Assembly: GCA_045805565.1 (NCBI GenBank)
Contig: JBJMKZ010000036.1
Span: forward strand, 62,001 to 126,000
Length of the DNA stretch: 64,000 nt
Origin: DATAEY01 sp045805565
Lineage (GTDB): Bacteria; Actinomycetota; Thermoleophilia; Solirubrobacterales; Solirubrobacteraceae
Direction: 5' to 3'
A program made the position numbers and the translations under genes. This document shows positions 51,633-59,574 of the stretch, in pieces. Under the pieces are notes generated by a model. The model saw only the letters and a list, made by a program, of their open reading frames with translations, was not told the DNA's origin and searched no databases. Positions within the stretch are counted from its first letter, which is position 1. Each line of letters opens with the position of its first letter.

Positions 51633-52001
51633 GTGGCCGCCGACACCAAGACCCTGATCGATGGCGTGGTGCGCCGCTTCCTGGCCGAGGTGCCGGCGCT
51701 GGCCAATCTCAGGCTGGTATGCGGCCTGGAGCTGCGGGGCCGGGGCGACGTCCAGCTCTACCGCGTCGAGATGCCGGGGCCGAGGATCACCAAGGACATG
51801 GCCACAGACGCCCGGGTGCGAGTCTCCATCCCGCGCGCCGACTTCAACGAGCTGGCGGCCGAGGGCGGCATTCGCCGCTGGCGCGAGGCATTCGAGACGG
51901 GGCACGCGCGGGCGGAGGGCTCCGAGCAGATCCTGCGGCTGATCGCTCAGGTGGTCGAGCGTCAGGAGGAACGGTCGCGCACCCGCAAGGCGCGGCGCTG
52001 A
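51633..52001 (+). CDS. Hypothetical protein, SCP2-like layout
   Basis: A 122-residue protein. The middle, ATDARVRVSIPRADFNELAA followed by IRRWREAFETGHARAEG, has the strand-helix order and the Asp/Gly turn seen in sterol-carrier-protein-2-like domains, but similarity is too weak to be sure. The C-terminus is very basic (RQEERSRTRKARR). It lies between an acyl-CoA dehydrogenase and the agmatinase, with four bases to the latter. Confidence 0.55.
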   Translation: MAADTKTLIDGVVRRFLAEVPALANLRLVCGLELRGRGDVQLYRVEMPGPRITKDMATDARVRVSIPRADFNELAAEGGIRRWREAFETGHARAEGSEQILRLIAQVVERQEERSRTRKARR

Positions 52002-52005
52002 CCAG

Positions 52006-52983
52006 GTGACCGAGCCCGGGCCAGGCGGGGCGGGCGAGCCCGTCGGGCCGCTCGACGCGCGCCGCTTCGCTCGCTTCGCGGGCATCCGCACCTTCGCCCG
52101 GCTGCCGCTGATCGGCGACGTCGGGCGAGCCGACGTGGCCGTGCTCGGCGCGCCGTTCGATCGAACCGCGACCTATCGCGCCGGCGCCCGGTTCGGGCCG
52201 GCGGCCATCCGGGAGGCATCGCTCCTGCTGCGCCCCTACAACGAGCCGCTCGACCTCGAGCCGTTCGCGGCCGCCCAGGTGGCCGACGCCGGGGACTCCG
52301 GGCCCAGCCCGGTCAGCCTCGAGGACGCCCACGGAGCCATCGAGGACGCGGCCGCCCAGCTTCACCGCTCCGGCGCGCGGGTGCTGGCTCTCGGGGGCGA
52401 CCACTCGGTCGCGCTGCCGCTGATGCGCGCCGCCGCGGCGGCCCACGGCCGGCTCTCGCTGCTCCAGCTCGACGCCCATACCGACACGTGGGACGAGTAC
52501 TTCGGCCAGAAGGTGGGCCACGGAACCATCATGCGCCGAGCCGCCGAGGACGGAACCATCGACGCGCGGAGCTCGGCTCAGCTCGGGCTCCGGGGCCCGA
52601 TGTACGCCCGCAGCGACTACGAGAGCAACCGCGAGCTGGGGTTCTCGACGGTGCTGGCGCGCGAGTTCGACGTCGATGCCGCCCTCGAGCTGGCACGGCG
52701 CACGCTGCGCTCGCCGGTCTACGTCTCGGTGGACATCGATGTGCTCGACCCCGCGTTCGCGCCGGGCACCGGGACCCCCGAGCCGGGCGGGCTGAGCACG
52801 CGGGAGCTGCTGGCCGTGCTGCGGGGACTGGCGGAGGCGAACCTCGATGTCGTCGGTGCAGACGTGGTCGAGGTATCGCCCGCCTACGACCATGCCCAGG
52901 TCACCGCCCTGGCCGCCGCCGCGGCCGCCTACGACCTGATCGGGCTGATGGTCCTCAGCCGGGGATCAGCCCCTCGCCGCTGA
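52006..52983 (+). CDS. speB: Agmatinase/ureohydrolase
   Basis: A 325-residue binuclear manganese enzyme. Metal ligands: ALGGDHSVALP (His), LLQLDAHTDTWDEY (Asp-His-Asp), and VSVDIDVLDPAFAPGTGTPE with the two aspartates, followed by GGLSTRELL. GAPFDRTATYRAGARFGP is the substrate-side N-terminal motif of agmatinases. It releases urea and putrescine from agmatine, though guanidinobutyrase or similar activity cannot be excluded. The last 29 bases overlap the converging pspAA gene. Confidence 0.88.
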   Translation: MTEPGPGGAGEPVGPLDARRFARFAGIRTFARLPLIGDVGRADVAVLGAPFDRTATYRAGARFGPAAIREASLLLRPYNEPLDLEPFAAAQVADAGDSGPSPVSLEDAHGAIEDAAAQLHRSGARVLALGGDHSVALPLMRAAAAAHGRLSLLQLDAHTDTWDEYFGQKVGHGTIMRRAAEDGTIDARSSAQLGLRGPMYARSDYESNRELGFSTVLAREFDVDAALELARRTLRSPVYVSVDIDVLDPAFAPGTGTPEPGGLSTRELLAVLRGLAEANLDVVGADVVEVSPAYDHAQVTALAAAAAAYDLIGLMVLSRGSAPRR

Positions 52984-53233
52984 ACTCCTCCGCCGCCTCC
53001 TCCAGCGTGATGTCCGGAGGCGGCAGGATCACCTCCGACTCGCGCAGGTCGTCGCCGTCGACCTGATGTCCCTTGTCGCGCACCAGCGCCAGCATCTCGG
53101 CGAGCAGCTGGTGAAAGGTGTCCTGGTTGCCGGCCTTGACCGCATCCACGATCGCGTTGTCGAGCTGGTTGAGCCGCTCCGCGTGCTCGTCCGCGAGCTC
53201 GTACTGGTCCTCGGTGGCGATGCGGACGATCAC
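52955..53233 (-). CDS. pspAA: PspA-associated protein PspAA
   Basis: A 92-residue protein with the PspAA domain: VIVRIATEDQYELADEHAER, LNQLDNAIVDAVKAGNQDTF and LPPPDITLEEAAEEFSGEG. It is always found next to PspA in actinobacteria and is thought to help the membrane-stress response. The GTG overlaps the pspA stop by four bases (GTGA). Confidence 0.82.
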   Translation of the reverse strand: MIVRIATEDQYELADEHAERLNQLDNAIVDAVKAGNQDTFHQLLAEMLALVRDKGHQVDGDDLRESEVILPPPDITLEEAAEEFSGEGLIPG

Positions 53234-54003
53234 CGGGCCTCCTCCGCGCCGCCGCCTTCCGCCCCAGCCTCGATCGCGGGTGCGCCCGGCGCTGCGCTTC
53301 CGACCTCGGCCTTCATCTTGGCCAGCTCGTCGTCGACCGCGCTGTCGGTGGTGAGCTCCTTGAGCTGGCGGTCGATGTCGTCCTCGCCGGAGCCGAGCTG
53401 CGTGAGGTCCTCGAAGGTGCCGGCCTTCTCGAGCTCCTCGACCGCCGACGCACGGGCGCGCAGGTTCTCGGTCTTGTCCACCGCACGCTGCATCGCGAGG
53501 CCGACGTCCGCCATCTCCTCGCCGACGCCGGTCGCCGCCTCGGAGATCTTGACCTGCGCCTCGGCGGCCGAGTACTGCGCCTTGATGACCTCCTTCTTGG
53601 TACGGAAGGCCTCGATCTTCGACCGCAGCCGGTTCTCGTTCTCGGTCAGCTGCGACTGCTGGCGCTCGAGCTCGCTCGCCTGCTGGTCGAGGGACTGCAG
53701 CTCGGTCTGGGCGATCTGCTTGCGCTCCAGCGCGGTGCGCGCAAGCTCCTCGTTGCCGGCCGAGAGCGCCTGGCGTGCCTGGGTGTCGAGCTTGACCACG
53801 CTCTGCTCGAGCTTCTGGGACTGCAGCTGCAGGCGCTTCTTCGAGGTGACGACATCGGCGATGCCCTTCTTGACGTTCTGCAAGAGCTCGATCTGCTTCT
53901 GGTAGCTGTACTCGAGCGTCTCGGAAGGATCCTCGGCACGGTCGAGCAGCCTGGAGATCTTCGCCTTGATGACGGTGGACATGCGCCCCGCGAGACCAGG
54001 CAT
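53230..54003 (-). CDS. pspA: PspA/IM30 family membrane-stress protein
   Basis: A 257-residue coiled-coil protein that binds the inner face of stressed membranes (PspA/Vipp1/ESCRT-III-like). The amphipathic start STVIKAKISRLLDRAEDPSE and the long heptad helices (for example ELQSLDQQASELERQQSQLT) are typical, and ATGVGEEMADVGLAMQRAVD is the conserved later segment. The C-terminus adds an Ala/Gly/Glu-rich tail. AAGGAGG stands five bases before ATG 54003. Confidence 0.92.
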   Translation of the reverse strand: MPGLAGRMSTVIKAKISRLLDRAEDPSETLEYSYQKQIELLQNVKKGIADVVTSKKRLQLQSQKLEQSVVKLDTQARQALSAGNEELARTALERKQIAQTELQSLDQQASELERQQSQLTENENRLRSKIEAFRTKKEVIKAQYSAAEAQVKISEAATGVGEEMADVGLAMQRAVDKTENLRARASAVEELEKAGTFEDLTQLGSGEDDIDRQLKELTTDSAVDDELAKMKAEVGSAAPGAPAIEAGAEGGGAEEAR

Positions 54004-54038
54004 CGCATCCTCCTTGGCGTCGGGGTTGGGGAAGCCCA

Positions 54039-54044
54039 AGCCTA
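54039..54044 (-). promoter_or_regulatory. -10 element TAGGCT for pspA
   Basis: TAGGCT on the minus strand lies 35 bases before the pspA ATG; the leader contains the AAGGAGG ribosome site. A leadered promoter fits a gene that must be induced strongly. Confidence 0.4.
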
Positions 54045-54155
54045 GCCCACCGCACCCCGGCGGCCGCCGGGACCGCCGGTCGCTCGGCGGCGGCTTGAAA
54101 CCGGCCGTGGGAGTGGTAAGAGCATGGGGAAAGGCACAGCGACGGAGGTGGAGCC

Positions 54156-54353
54156 ATGGCGCTGAAAGCCGGAGAGCGCGTGAAGGTGGAGGCGCAATCG
54201 ACCGACCGGGCGCCGCGCAGCGGCGTGATCGAGGAAGTGGTCCGAGGCGACCCCTCGCCGCGCTACCGCATCCGCTGGGACGACGGCCGCGAGAGCGTGT
54301 ACACGCCGGCCGCGGGCGCGCTGCAGCCGGCGGGGCAGGCGGAGGACGCCTAG
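54156..54353 (+). CDS. DUF1918 family protein
   Basis: A 65-residue SH3-like beta-barrel protein. LKAGERVKVEAQSTDRAPRS and IRWDDGRESVYTPAAGAL match DUF1918, an actinobacterial family of unknown role. GGAGG precedes the ATG. It is divergent from pspA. Confidence 0.8.
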   Translation: MALKAGERVKVEAQSTDRAPRSGVIEEVVRGDPSPRYRIRWDDGRESVYTPAAGALQPAGQAEDA

Positions 54354-54377
54354 CCCGGTCCGGCAGCGCCCGCCGGC

Positions 54378-54911
54378 ATGAAGGTGCTGCTCGAGGGCCG
54401 CCCCGGGGCCGGGAAGACGACGGTCGCGCGGCGCTTCTGGCATCTGGCCCGCGAGGCGGGGATCGCCATCACCGGGTTCGTGACCGAGGAGATCCGGGAG
54501 GAGGGCCGGCGGACGGGCTTCCGGCTGGAGACGACGGCCGGCCGCCGTGGAGTCCTGGCCCATGTGGAGTTCGGTGGCCCTCCACGGGTCGGGCGCTACG
54601 GAGTCGACCTGGGGGCGCTGGAGCGCCTGGCGATCCCGGCGCTGGAGGCGCAGTCCGCGGTCACGGTGGTCGACGAGCTGGGCAAGATGGAGCTCGCCTC
54701 GGAAGCCTTCCGGTCGGCGGTCGCCGGGCTGTTCGGGCGGTCCGACGCGGTGGTGGTGGCGACCGTCCAGTCCGCCCGCCATCCGTTCACCGACGAGCTC
54801 AAGCGGCGTTCGGACGTCGACACGCTCCCCGTGAGGGCGGCCAACCGCGACCAGCTCCCCGGACAGCTGGTGGGACGACTCGTGCGCCTCGGCGGTCACC
54901 GCCGCGGCTAG
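54378..54911 (+). CDS. THEP1-type nucleoside-triphosphatase
   Basis: A 177-residue P-loop NTPase of the NTPase_1/THEP1 family. Walker A is LEGRPGAGKTTVARR, GFVTEEIREEGRRTGFRLET is a family marker and Walker B is VVDELGKMEL. Members hydrolyse nucleotides and may act as nucleotide kinases. It overlaps the converging ferredoxin gene by four bases. Confidence 0.85.
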   Translation: MKVLLEGRPGAGKTTVARRFWHLAREAGIAITGFVTEEIREEGRRTGFRLETTAGRRGVLAHVEFGGPPRVGRYGVDLGALERLAIPALEAQSAVTVVDELGKMELASEAFRSAVAGLFGRSDAVVVATVQSARHPFTDELKRRSDVDTLPVRAANRDQLPGQLVGRLVRLGGHRRG

Positions 54912-55144
54912 GGGTAGAGCTGCTCGCCGTCCTCGTCGGTGACGATGATTGCGTCCACCGGACAGTTCTGGGCCGCCTCCAGGATGTCGTCGAGCGGGGC
55001 CGCGTCGGGGTCGAGCACGGTCGCCGTGTCCTCGTCGTCGAGCGCGAACACCTGGGGCAGGCTGTCGACGCAGTCCCCGAAGCCGTAGCAGAGCTGGCGA
55101 TCGACCTCGATCCGGACGCGGTTGCGGGTGGAGACCTCGGACAT
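54908..55144 (-). CDS. [3Fe-4S]-type ferredoxin
   Basis: A 78-residue acidic ferredoxin. VDRQLCYGFGDCVDSLP holds two cysteines with a non-cysteine in the middle position, and AAQNCPVDAI the third, as in the [3Fe-4S] ferredoxins that serve cytochromes P450. No P450 is in the window. Acyl-CoA metabolism is the nearest context. Confidence 0.87.
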   Translation of the reverse strand: MSEVSTRNRVRIEVDRQLCYGFGDCVDSLPQVFALDDEDTATVLDPDAAPLDDILEAAQNCPVDAIIVTDEDGEQLYP

Positions 55145-55153
55145 GGACAGGCG

Positions 55154-55159
55154 AGGTTA
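55154..55159 (-). promoter_or_regulatory. -10 element TAACCT, leaderless, ferredoxin
   Basis: TAACCT ends 9 bases before the ATG at 55144. Confidence 0.5.
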
Positions 55160-55182
55160 GCCGCCGGCGCAGGCGGGCCCGG

Positions 55183-56481
55183 TCAGGAGGCGATCGGCGC
55201 CCCCACGGGCCGGAGCCTGCGAGCCGGCTCACCGTTGCCGGCCGCCGCGACGTCGGCGAGCACCTCGGCCGCCTCCTGGAGGCGGCGCCGATGATCGGCC
55301 ACCTGGAGGCGGGAGATGACCAGCCGCTGGATCTGGGCGGTCCCCTCGAACAGCTGGTAGATCTTGGCGTCGCGGAAGAACTTCTCCAGCGGATGGTCGG
55401 TGAGCGACGCCTCCGGGCCCACCAGGTCCATCAGGGCGGTGGTGGCCCACATCGTCACGTCGCCCGCCTTGAGCTTGGACATCGAGCCCTGACCGCCGGT
55501 CATGGGCACGCCGTTGCGACCCATCCAGGCGGCGCGCCACACCAGCAGGCGGGCGGCGTCGATCTCGGTGGCGACGTCGGCCAGGACCTGCTGAACGCGC
55601 TGGCGCTCGAGCAGGGGCTCTCCTTCGTACGTCCGCCCCTCGAGCCACTCCAGCGTCCACTCGTACGCGGCCCGCGCGATGCCCAGGGCCGACGCGCCGA
55701 CCAGGGGCCGGGTGACCTCGAACGTCGCGAGCGCGTTCGAGGCGCCGGCGCTCTGGCCCGACCTCGCCCGCTCGAGCTTGCGCTCCAGCCTCTCCAGCCC
55801 CCCCAGGAGGTTGTCCATCGGCACCCGGCAGTCCTCCAGGACGACCTCAGCCGTCTGCGACGCGCGGATCCCCAGCTTGTCCTCCTTCTTGCCCTGCGAC
55901 AGCCCCGGCGTGCCCTGGGGGACGACGAACGCCGCCTGCCCGCGGTGTCCCAGCGCGGGATCCACGGTGGCCACCACCACGGTCACGTCGGCGATCCCGC
56001 CGTTGGAGATGAAGACCTTGGTCCCGTTCAGCACCCACTCGTCGCCGTCGCGCCGGGCCGTGGTGCGCAGGGACTTCACGTCCGAGCCGGCCCCCGCCTC
56101 GGTGACGGCATAGGCGCCCAGCTTGATCTCGTCTCCCACGCCGTAGCACTCGGGCACCCAGCGCGCGATCTGCTGCGGCGTGCCGGAGGCGGCAATCCCG
56201 GAGGCGGCCAGCGAGGAGGCCGACAGGGCCAGCGCGATCCCGGCGCAGCCCCAGTGAAGCTCCTCGGCGTAGATGACCCCGAACAGGCCGTCGGGGTCGG
56301 AGGCCATGCGCTGGATGAGATCCAGCCCGTGCAGGTCCCATCGGCGCGCCTCGCGGATCAGCTCCCAGGGCACGCTCTGCTCGCGGTCGTGGCGGGCCGC
56401 GGCCGGCCGCATGACGTCCTGCGCGAAGCGATGGCAGTGTGACTGGAAGGCGAGCTGCGGCTCGGAAAGACGAAAGTCCAC
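55183..56481 (-). CDS. Acyl-CoA dehydrogenase
   Basis: A 432-residue flavoenzyme. GAYAVTEAGAGSDVKSLRTT is the FAD/substrate signature, VFISNGGIADVTVVVAT follows, and the C-terminal FRDAKIYQLFEGTAQIQRLV has the catalytic glutamate in FEGT. It is longer at the C-terminus than usual. The GTG at 56481 has AGGAG nine bases upstream and removes an unconserved Arg/Pro-rich lead. A 20-base palindrome over its -35 shows TetR-type control. Confidence 0.9.
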   Translation of the reverse strand: MDFRLSEPQLAFQSHCHRFAQDVMRPAAARHDREQSVPWELIREARRWDLHGLDLIQRMASDPDGLFGVIYAEELHWGCAGIALALSASSLAASGIAASGTPQQIARWVPECYGVGDEIKLGAYAVTEAGAGSDVKSLRTTARRDGDEWVLNGTKVFISNGGIADVTVVVATVDPALGHRGQAAFVVPQGTPGLSQGKKEDKLGIRASQTAEVVLEDCRVPMDNLLGGLERLERKLERARSGQSAGASNALATFEVTRPLVGASALGIARAAYEWTLEWLEGRTYEGEPLLERQRVQQVLADVATEIDAARLLVWRAAWMGRNGVPMTGGQGSMSKLKAGDVTMWATTALMDLVGPEASLTDHPLEKFFRDAKIYQLFEGTAQIQRLVISRLQVADHRRRLQEAAEVLADVAAAGNGEPARRLRPVGAPIAS

Positions 56482-56519
56482 TTGCGAGAACTCCTGACGC
56501 GGCCGCCGACCCGGTGCGG

Positions 56520-56549
56520 GTCGTACGGCGGTTGACTGGCCAGTCAACC
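56520..56549 (-). promoter_or_regulatory. Promoter of the acyl-CoA dehydrogenase with TetR-type operator
   Basis: GGTTGACTGGCCAGTCAACC at 56530-56549 is a perfect 20-base palindrome. Read on the minus strand its TTGACT (56542-56547) makes a -35 box, and TACGAC (56520-56525) a -10 box 16 bases later. A repressor bound here would cover the -35. The TetR gene is not in the window. Confidence 0.75.
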
Positions 56550-56639
56550 AGGGGAAGTGTACCCCGGTCGACGGTCAACTGAACGCATCCGTCCTGTTTA
56601 GATGCCGGCGACCGGCGGCCGGGGCCCCTGCCCGCCCGC

Positions 56640-56645
56640 TATGGT
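56640..56645 (+). promoter_or_regulatory. -10 element TATGGT, leaderless, CWB2 lipoprotein
   Basis: TATGGT ends 8 bases before the GTG at 56654. Confidence 0.45.
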
Positions 56646-56653
56646 CCGCCGCT

Positions 56654-57841
56654 GTGCCTCGCCGCCGTGCGATCGCCGCTTCTGCCGTGCTGCTGCTGTC
56701 GGCGTGCCTGACCGCTGGCTGCGGGGGCGGGACCGACCTGAGCAACGGCCCGGTGCTCGGGAAGGAGGGCAAGGATCAGAAGGCGTCGGTGGCTCTCGGC
56801 TTCCCTGCCTTCGCCACCAAGAACACCACACGGGTCGGAGGCGCCGACCCGACCGCCGACGCCGCGGGCGTGGCGCTGGCCGTCTTCTCGGGAACCACCA
56901 CCGCGCAGCGCCCGCCCGCCGTCGCGCTGGTCGACGCCGACGACTGGACGTCGGGGATCGCGGCCTCGGTGTTCATGTCGGCCCCGATAAGGGCGCCCGT
57001 CCTGCTCACGGACGGCGGCGACATGCCCAAGGCCACCTCGGACGCCCTCGACAGCCTGGACCCGACCGGCGCCCGCGCGGCGGCCGGGGCGCAGGTGATC
57101 CGAATCGGCGCCGCTGCCAAGCCCGGCGACCGCAAGGTGGTCGACGTCCGGGGGGCCAATCCCTTCGCGATCGCCCGCGAGATCGACCGGCTTCTGTCGG
57201 CCGCGGTGGGCAAGACCTCCGACCGGGTCATCATCGCGTCGGCCGACCGGCCCGAGTACGCCATGCCGGCGGCTGCCTGGGCGGCCAAGGCGGGCGACCC
57301 GATCCTGTACGTCAGGCGCGACACCGTCCCCAGTGAGACGATCGCCGCCCTGCGCGCCCACCAGCAGCCGAAGATCTACGTCCTCGGGCCGCCCGACGTC
57401 GTCTCGGCCGGGGTCCTCGCGCGCCTGCGGCGCCTGGGCACCGTCCGCCGGATCGCCGGCCGCGGCCCGGTCGCCACCTCGATCGCCTTCGCTCGCTTCG
57501 TGGACGGCGCCTTCGGCTGGGGGGTGGTGGACCCGGGCCACGGGCTGGTGTTCGTCAGCGCCAAGCGCCCGCTGGACGCCGCGGCGGCCGCGCCGCTGTC
57601 GGCCAGCGGGACGTATGGCCCGCAGCTGCTGATCGACGGAGGCGGGCTGTCCCCCCCGCTCGTTCAGTACCTCCTCGACATCCAGCCCGGTTACGAGCGA
57701 GATCCGGTGCGAGGGGTATACAACCACGGCTGGGTGATCGGCGATCCCAAGGCGATCTCGGTTACCGACCAGTCGCGCATCGACTCGCTGCTCGAGATCA
57801 TCCCGGTGAACGGACCCGCGACCAAGCTCCCGTCGTCGTGA
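56654..57841 (+). CDS. Lipoprotein with cell-wall-binding repeats (CWB2-like)
   Basis: A 395-residue exported protein; the signal peptide ends in a lipobox (LTAGCGGG). The body resembles cell-wall-binding repeat 2 domains: TTRVGGADPTADAAGVALAV, VALVDADDWTSGIAASVFM, APVLLTDGGDMPKATSDALD and PKIYVLGPPDVVSAGVLARL recur in repeat form. In Firmicutes CWB2 domains fix surface proteins to wall polymers. Here it may bind wall polymers or act in scanning the envelope. It overlaps the next gene by four bases. Confidence 0.75.
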   Translation: MPRRRAIAASAVLLLSACLTAGCGGGTDLSNGPVLGKEGKDQKASVALGFPAFATKNTTRVGGADPTADAAGVALAVFSGTTTAQRPPAVALVDADDWTSGIAASVFMSAPIRAPVLLTDGGDMPKATSDALDSLDPTGARAAAGAQVIRIGAAAKPGDRKVVDVRGANPFAIAREIDRLLSAAVGKTSDRVIIASADRPEYAMPAAAWAAKAGDPILYVRRDTVPSETIAALRAHQQPKIYVLGPPDVVSAGVLARLRRLGTVRRIAGRGPVATSIAFARFVDGAFGWGVVDPGHGLVFVSAKRPLDAAAAAPLSASGTYGPQLLIDGGGLSPPLVQYLLDIQPGYERDPVRGVYNHGWVIGDPKAISVTDQSRIDSLLEIIPVNGPATKLPSS

Positions 57842-58116
57842 GCGAGGCCGAGCACCCCGCGCGCCGTCACCCCGGTCATGAGGTGACGGTGGAGGACGTG
57901 CGCCAGCTGATGGGCGCCTCCACCCCCCACTTCGCACTGCAGCTGCGCAACCGGATCGCGGCGCTGATCCACGGCCTGCCGCCCGACCATCCCGCCCGCG
58001 TGGAGGGCGAGCGCGAGGTCGCCAGGCTCGACCGCCTGGCGGTGACGGGCGAGGTTCGAGACGAGGTCGGCGAGGAGACGCTGCCGCCGCTGCCGTCGCT
58101 GGCGACCGAGCCCTAG
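57838..58116 (+). CDS. Hypothetical protein, 92 residues
   Basis: A small helical protein starting with a GTG that overlaps the lipoprotein stop. TVEDVRQLMGASTPHFALQL and RNRIAALIHGLPPDHPARVE suggest two or three helices with a conserved His. No domain recognised. Its stop overlaps the next gene's GTG by one base, so it is embedded in an operon. Confidence 0.6.
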   Translation: MSEAEHPARRHPGHEVTVEDVRQLMGASTPHFALQLRNRIAALIHGLPPDHPARVEGEREVARLDRLAVTGEVRDEVGEETLPPLPSLATEP

Positions 58117-58889
58117 TGGAGGCGGCCGTCGGGCTGCCACCCGCGGCACGGCGAACGGTGCCGCTGCTGGAGCCCGGGCTGCGGTCTCCCGAGCCGGCGG
58201 TTCGCGACGGCTACCTCGACTTGGTCGGCGGCGAGTCGCCCCGATCCACCGGTCCGGCGCAGGACCTCATGCTCACCGGCATCGTCCCGGCGATCTACGA
58301 GCGCTGGTGGCGCCCGGCCCTGGGGCGCATCGCCAAGGGCGTGTTCGGTCCCGGCATGCCCGAGGAGCAAGGCATCGCGCGTCTCCTGCTGGGCCTGGCT
58401 CCGGGCGACGGGGTCCTGGACGTGGCCTGCGGTCCGGGCAACTTCACGCGCCGGTTCGGCCGGGCGGTGGGGCCGGCGGGACTGGTGGTCGGCATCGACG
58501 CGTCGCCGACCATGCTCGCCCGGGCGGTCCGCGACACCGACTCCGACCATGTCGCCTACGTTCGCGGCAACGCCGTGGCGCTTCCATTCCGCGACGCCAG
58601 CTTCGACGCCGTCTGCTGCTTCGCCGCGCTGCACCTGTTCTCGGAGCCGTTCACCGCCCTCGACCACATGACGCGGGTGCTGACGCCCGGCGGGCGGATC
58701 GCCATCTTCACCTCCTGCCGCACTCGGTCGGCCCCGCTGCGCAGCCTCGACCGCCTGGCCGCCCGACGTACCGGGATGCGGATGTTCGACCGCGACGAGA
58801 TCACCGACGCGCTGCGGTCAAGGGGGTTCTCCGAGATCCGACTCCGGGTGGCGGGGCTGACCCAGTTCGTCGGCGGCCGGCTGGGCTAG
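58116..58889 (+). CDS. Class I SAM-dependent methyltransferase (UbiE/Methyltransf_11 type)
   Basis: A 257-residue methyltransferase. SAM-binding motif I is GVLDVACGPGNFTRRFGRAV, with VVGIDASPTMLARAV and VRGNAVALPFRDASFDAVCC next, then LTPGGRIAIFTSC. An N-terminal extension of about 60 residues precedes it (YERWWRPALGRIAKGVFGPG), as in methyltransferases acting on lipids or quinones. Acceptor unknown. GTG start; last four bases overlap the converging gene. Confidence 0.83.
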   Translation: MEAAVGLPPAARRTVPLLEPGLRSPEPAVRDGYLDLVGGESPRSTGPAQDLMLTGIVPAIYERWWRPALGRIAKGVFGPGMPEEQGIARLLLGLAPGDGVLDVACGPGNFTRRFGRAVGPAGLVVGIDASPTMLARAVRDTDSDHVAYVRGNAVALPFRDASFDAVCCFAALHLFSEPFTALDHMTRVLTPGGRIAIFTSCRTRSAPLRSLDRLAARRTGMRMFDRDEITDALRSRGFSEIRLRVAGLTQFVGGRLG

Positions 58890-59521
58890 CCCGGCGCCGG
58901 ATCCCGCGAGTCGCCCCCGGGCGCATCTCCGTCGGGGCTCGCCGGCGGCGGGGTCGAGAGCATGGCGCGGGGGGCCAGTCGCGCCACCCGGGCCTGGTCG
59001 AAGCCGGCGACGTGCTCGATGTCGCGGAGGATGGCGAAGGGCCCGTGCGCCTCGCGGTAGGCGACGATGCGTGCCGCGGCAGCCCGGCCGATCCCCGGGA
59101 GACGGCTGAGCCCCTCGAGGTCCGCCGTGTTCACGTCGATCCGAGGCAGGTCGGGCCGCGCGGTGGCGATCCGCACGGGCCCCGTGACCCGGGCCCGCCT
59201 GCGGCGCCCCGCGGCGGGCGCGGCCGACCGCGACTGCGGGCGGGTCCGAGTCGTGCCGGCCCACGGCGGCCGGGGGAGTCGACGGGCGGCGGGCGGCGGG
59301 CGGCCGGCTCGCGACCCGTATCCGAACCCCCGGCTCGAGCGGGTGGCGACGTGGTCCCCGCCCGCGATCGACGCGCCGACGAAGGCTCCGGCGACCATGA
59401 GCAGGGCGGGCACGAAGAGGATCCCGCCCAACACGACCAGCCCGACCACCGCGCCGAACCCGGCGCCGAGCAGCCCGCCCGCCAGCAGGCGGGCGTCCAG
59501 CGATGGGCCGTCGCCCGACAT
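58886..59521 (-). CDS. Helix-hairpin-helix (ComEA-like) membrane protein
   Basis: A 211-residue protein. Two hydrophobic helices at the N-terminus (LLAGGLLGAGFGAVVGLVVL and LFVPALLMVAGAFVGASIAG), a basic Arg/Pro-rich linker, and then a ComEA-type double helix-hairpin-helix: IDVNTADLEGLSRLPGIGRA and ARIVAYREAHGPFAILRDI, ending in a Pro-rich tail. ComEA binds DNA outside the membrane in competence; here the topology with two helices would leave the domain on the same side as the N-terminus. No comEC or comEB is near. Confidence 0.75.
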   Translation of the reverse strand: MSGDGPSLDARLLAGGLLGAGFGAVVGLVVLGGILFVPALLMVAGAFVGASIAGGDHVATRSSRGFGYGSRAGRPPPAARRLPRPPWAGTTRTRPQSRSAAPAAGRRRRARVTGPVRIATARPDLPRIDVNTADLEGLSRLPGIGRAAAARIVAYREAHGPFAILRDIEHVAGFDQARVARLAPRAMLSTPPPASPDGDAPGGDSRDPAPG

Positions 59522-59574
59522 CGGGCCGATTGGAGCGCAGCCGGCCCGGGCTGTCAATAGGGAGCGCTCGGCGG

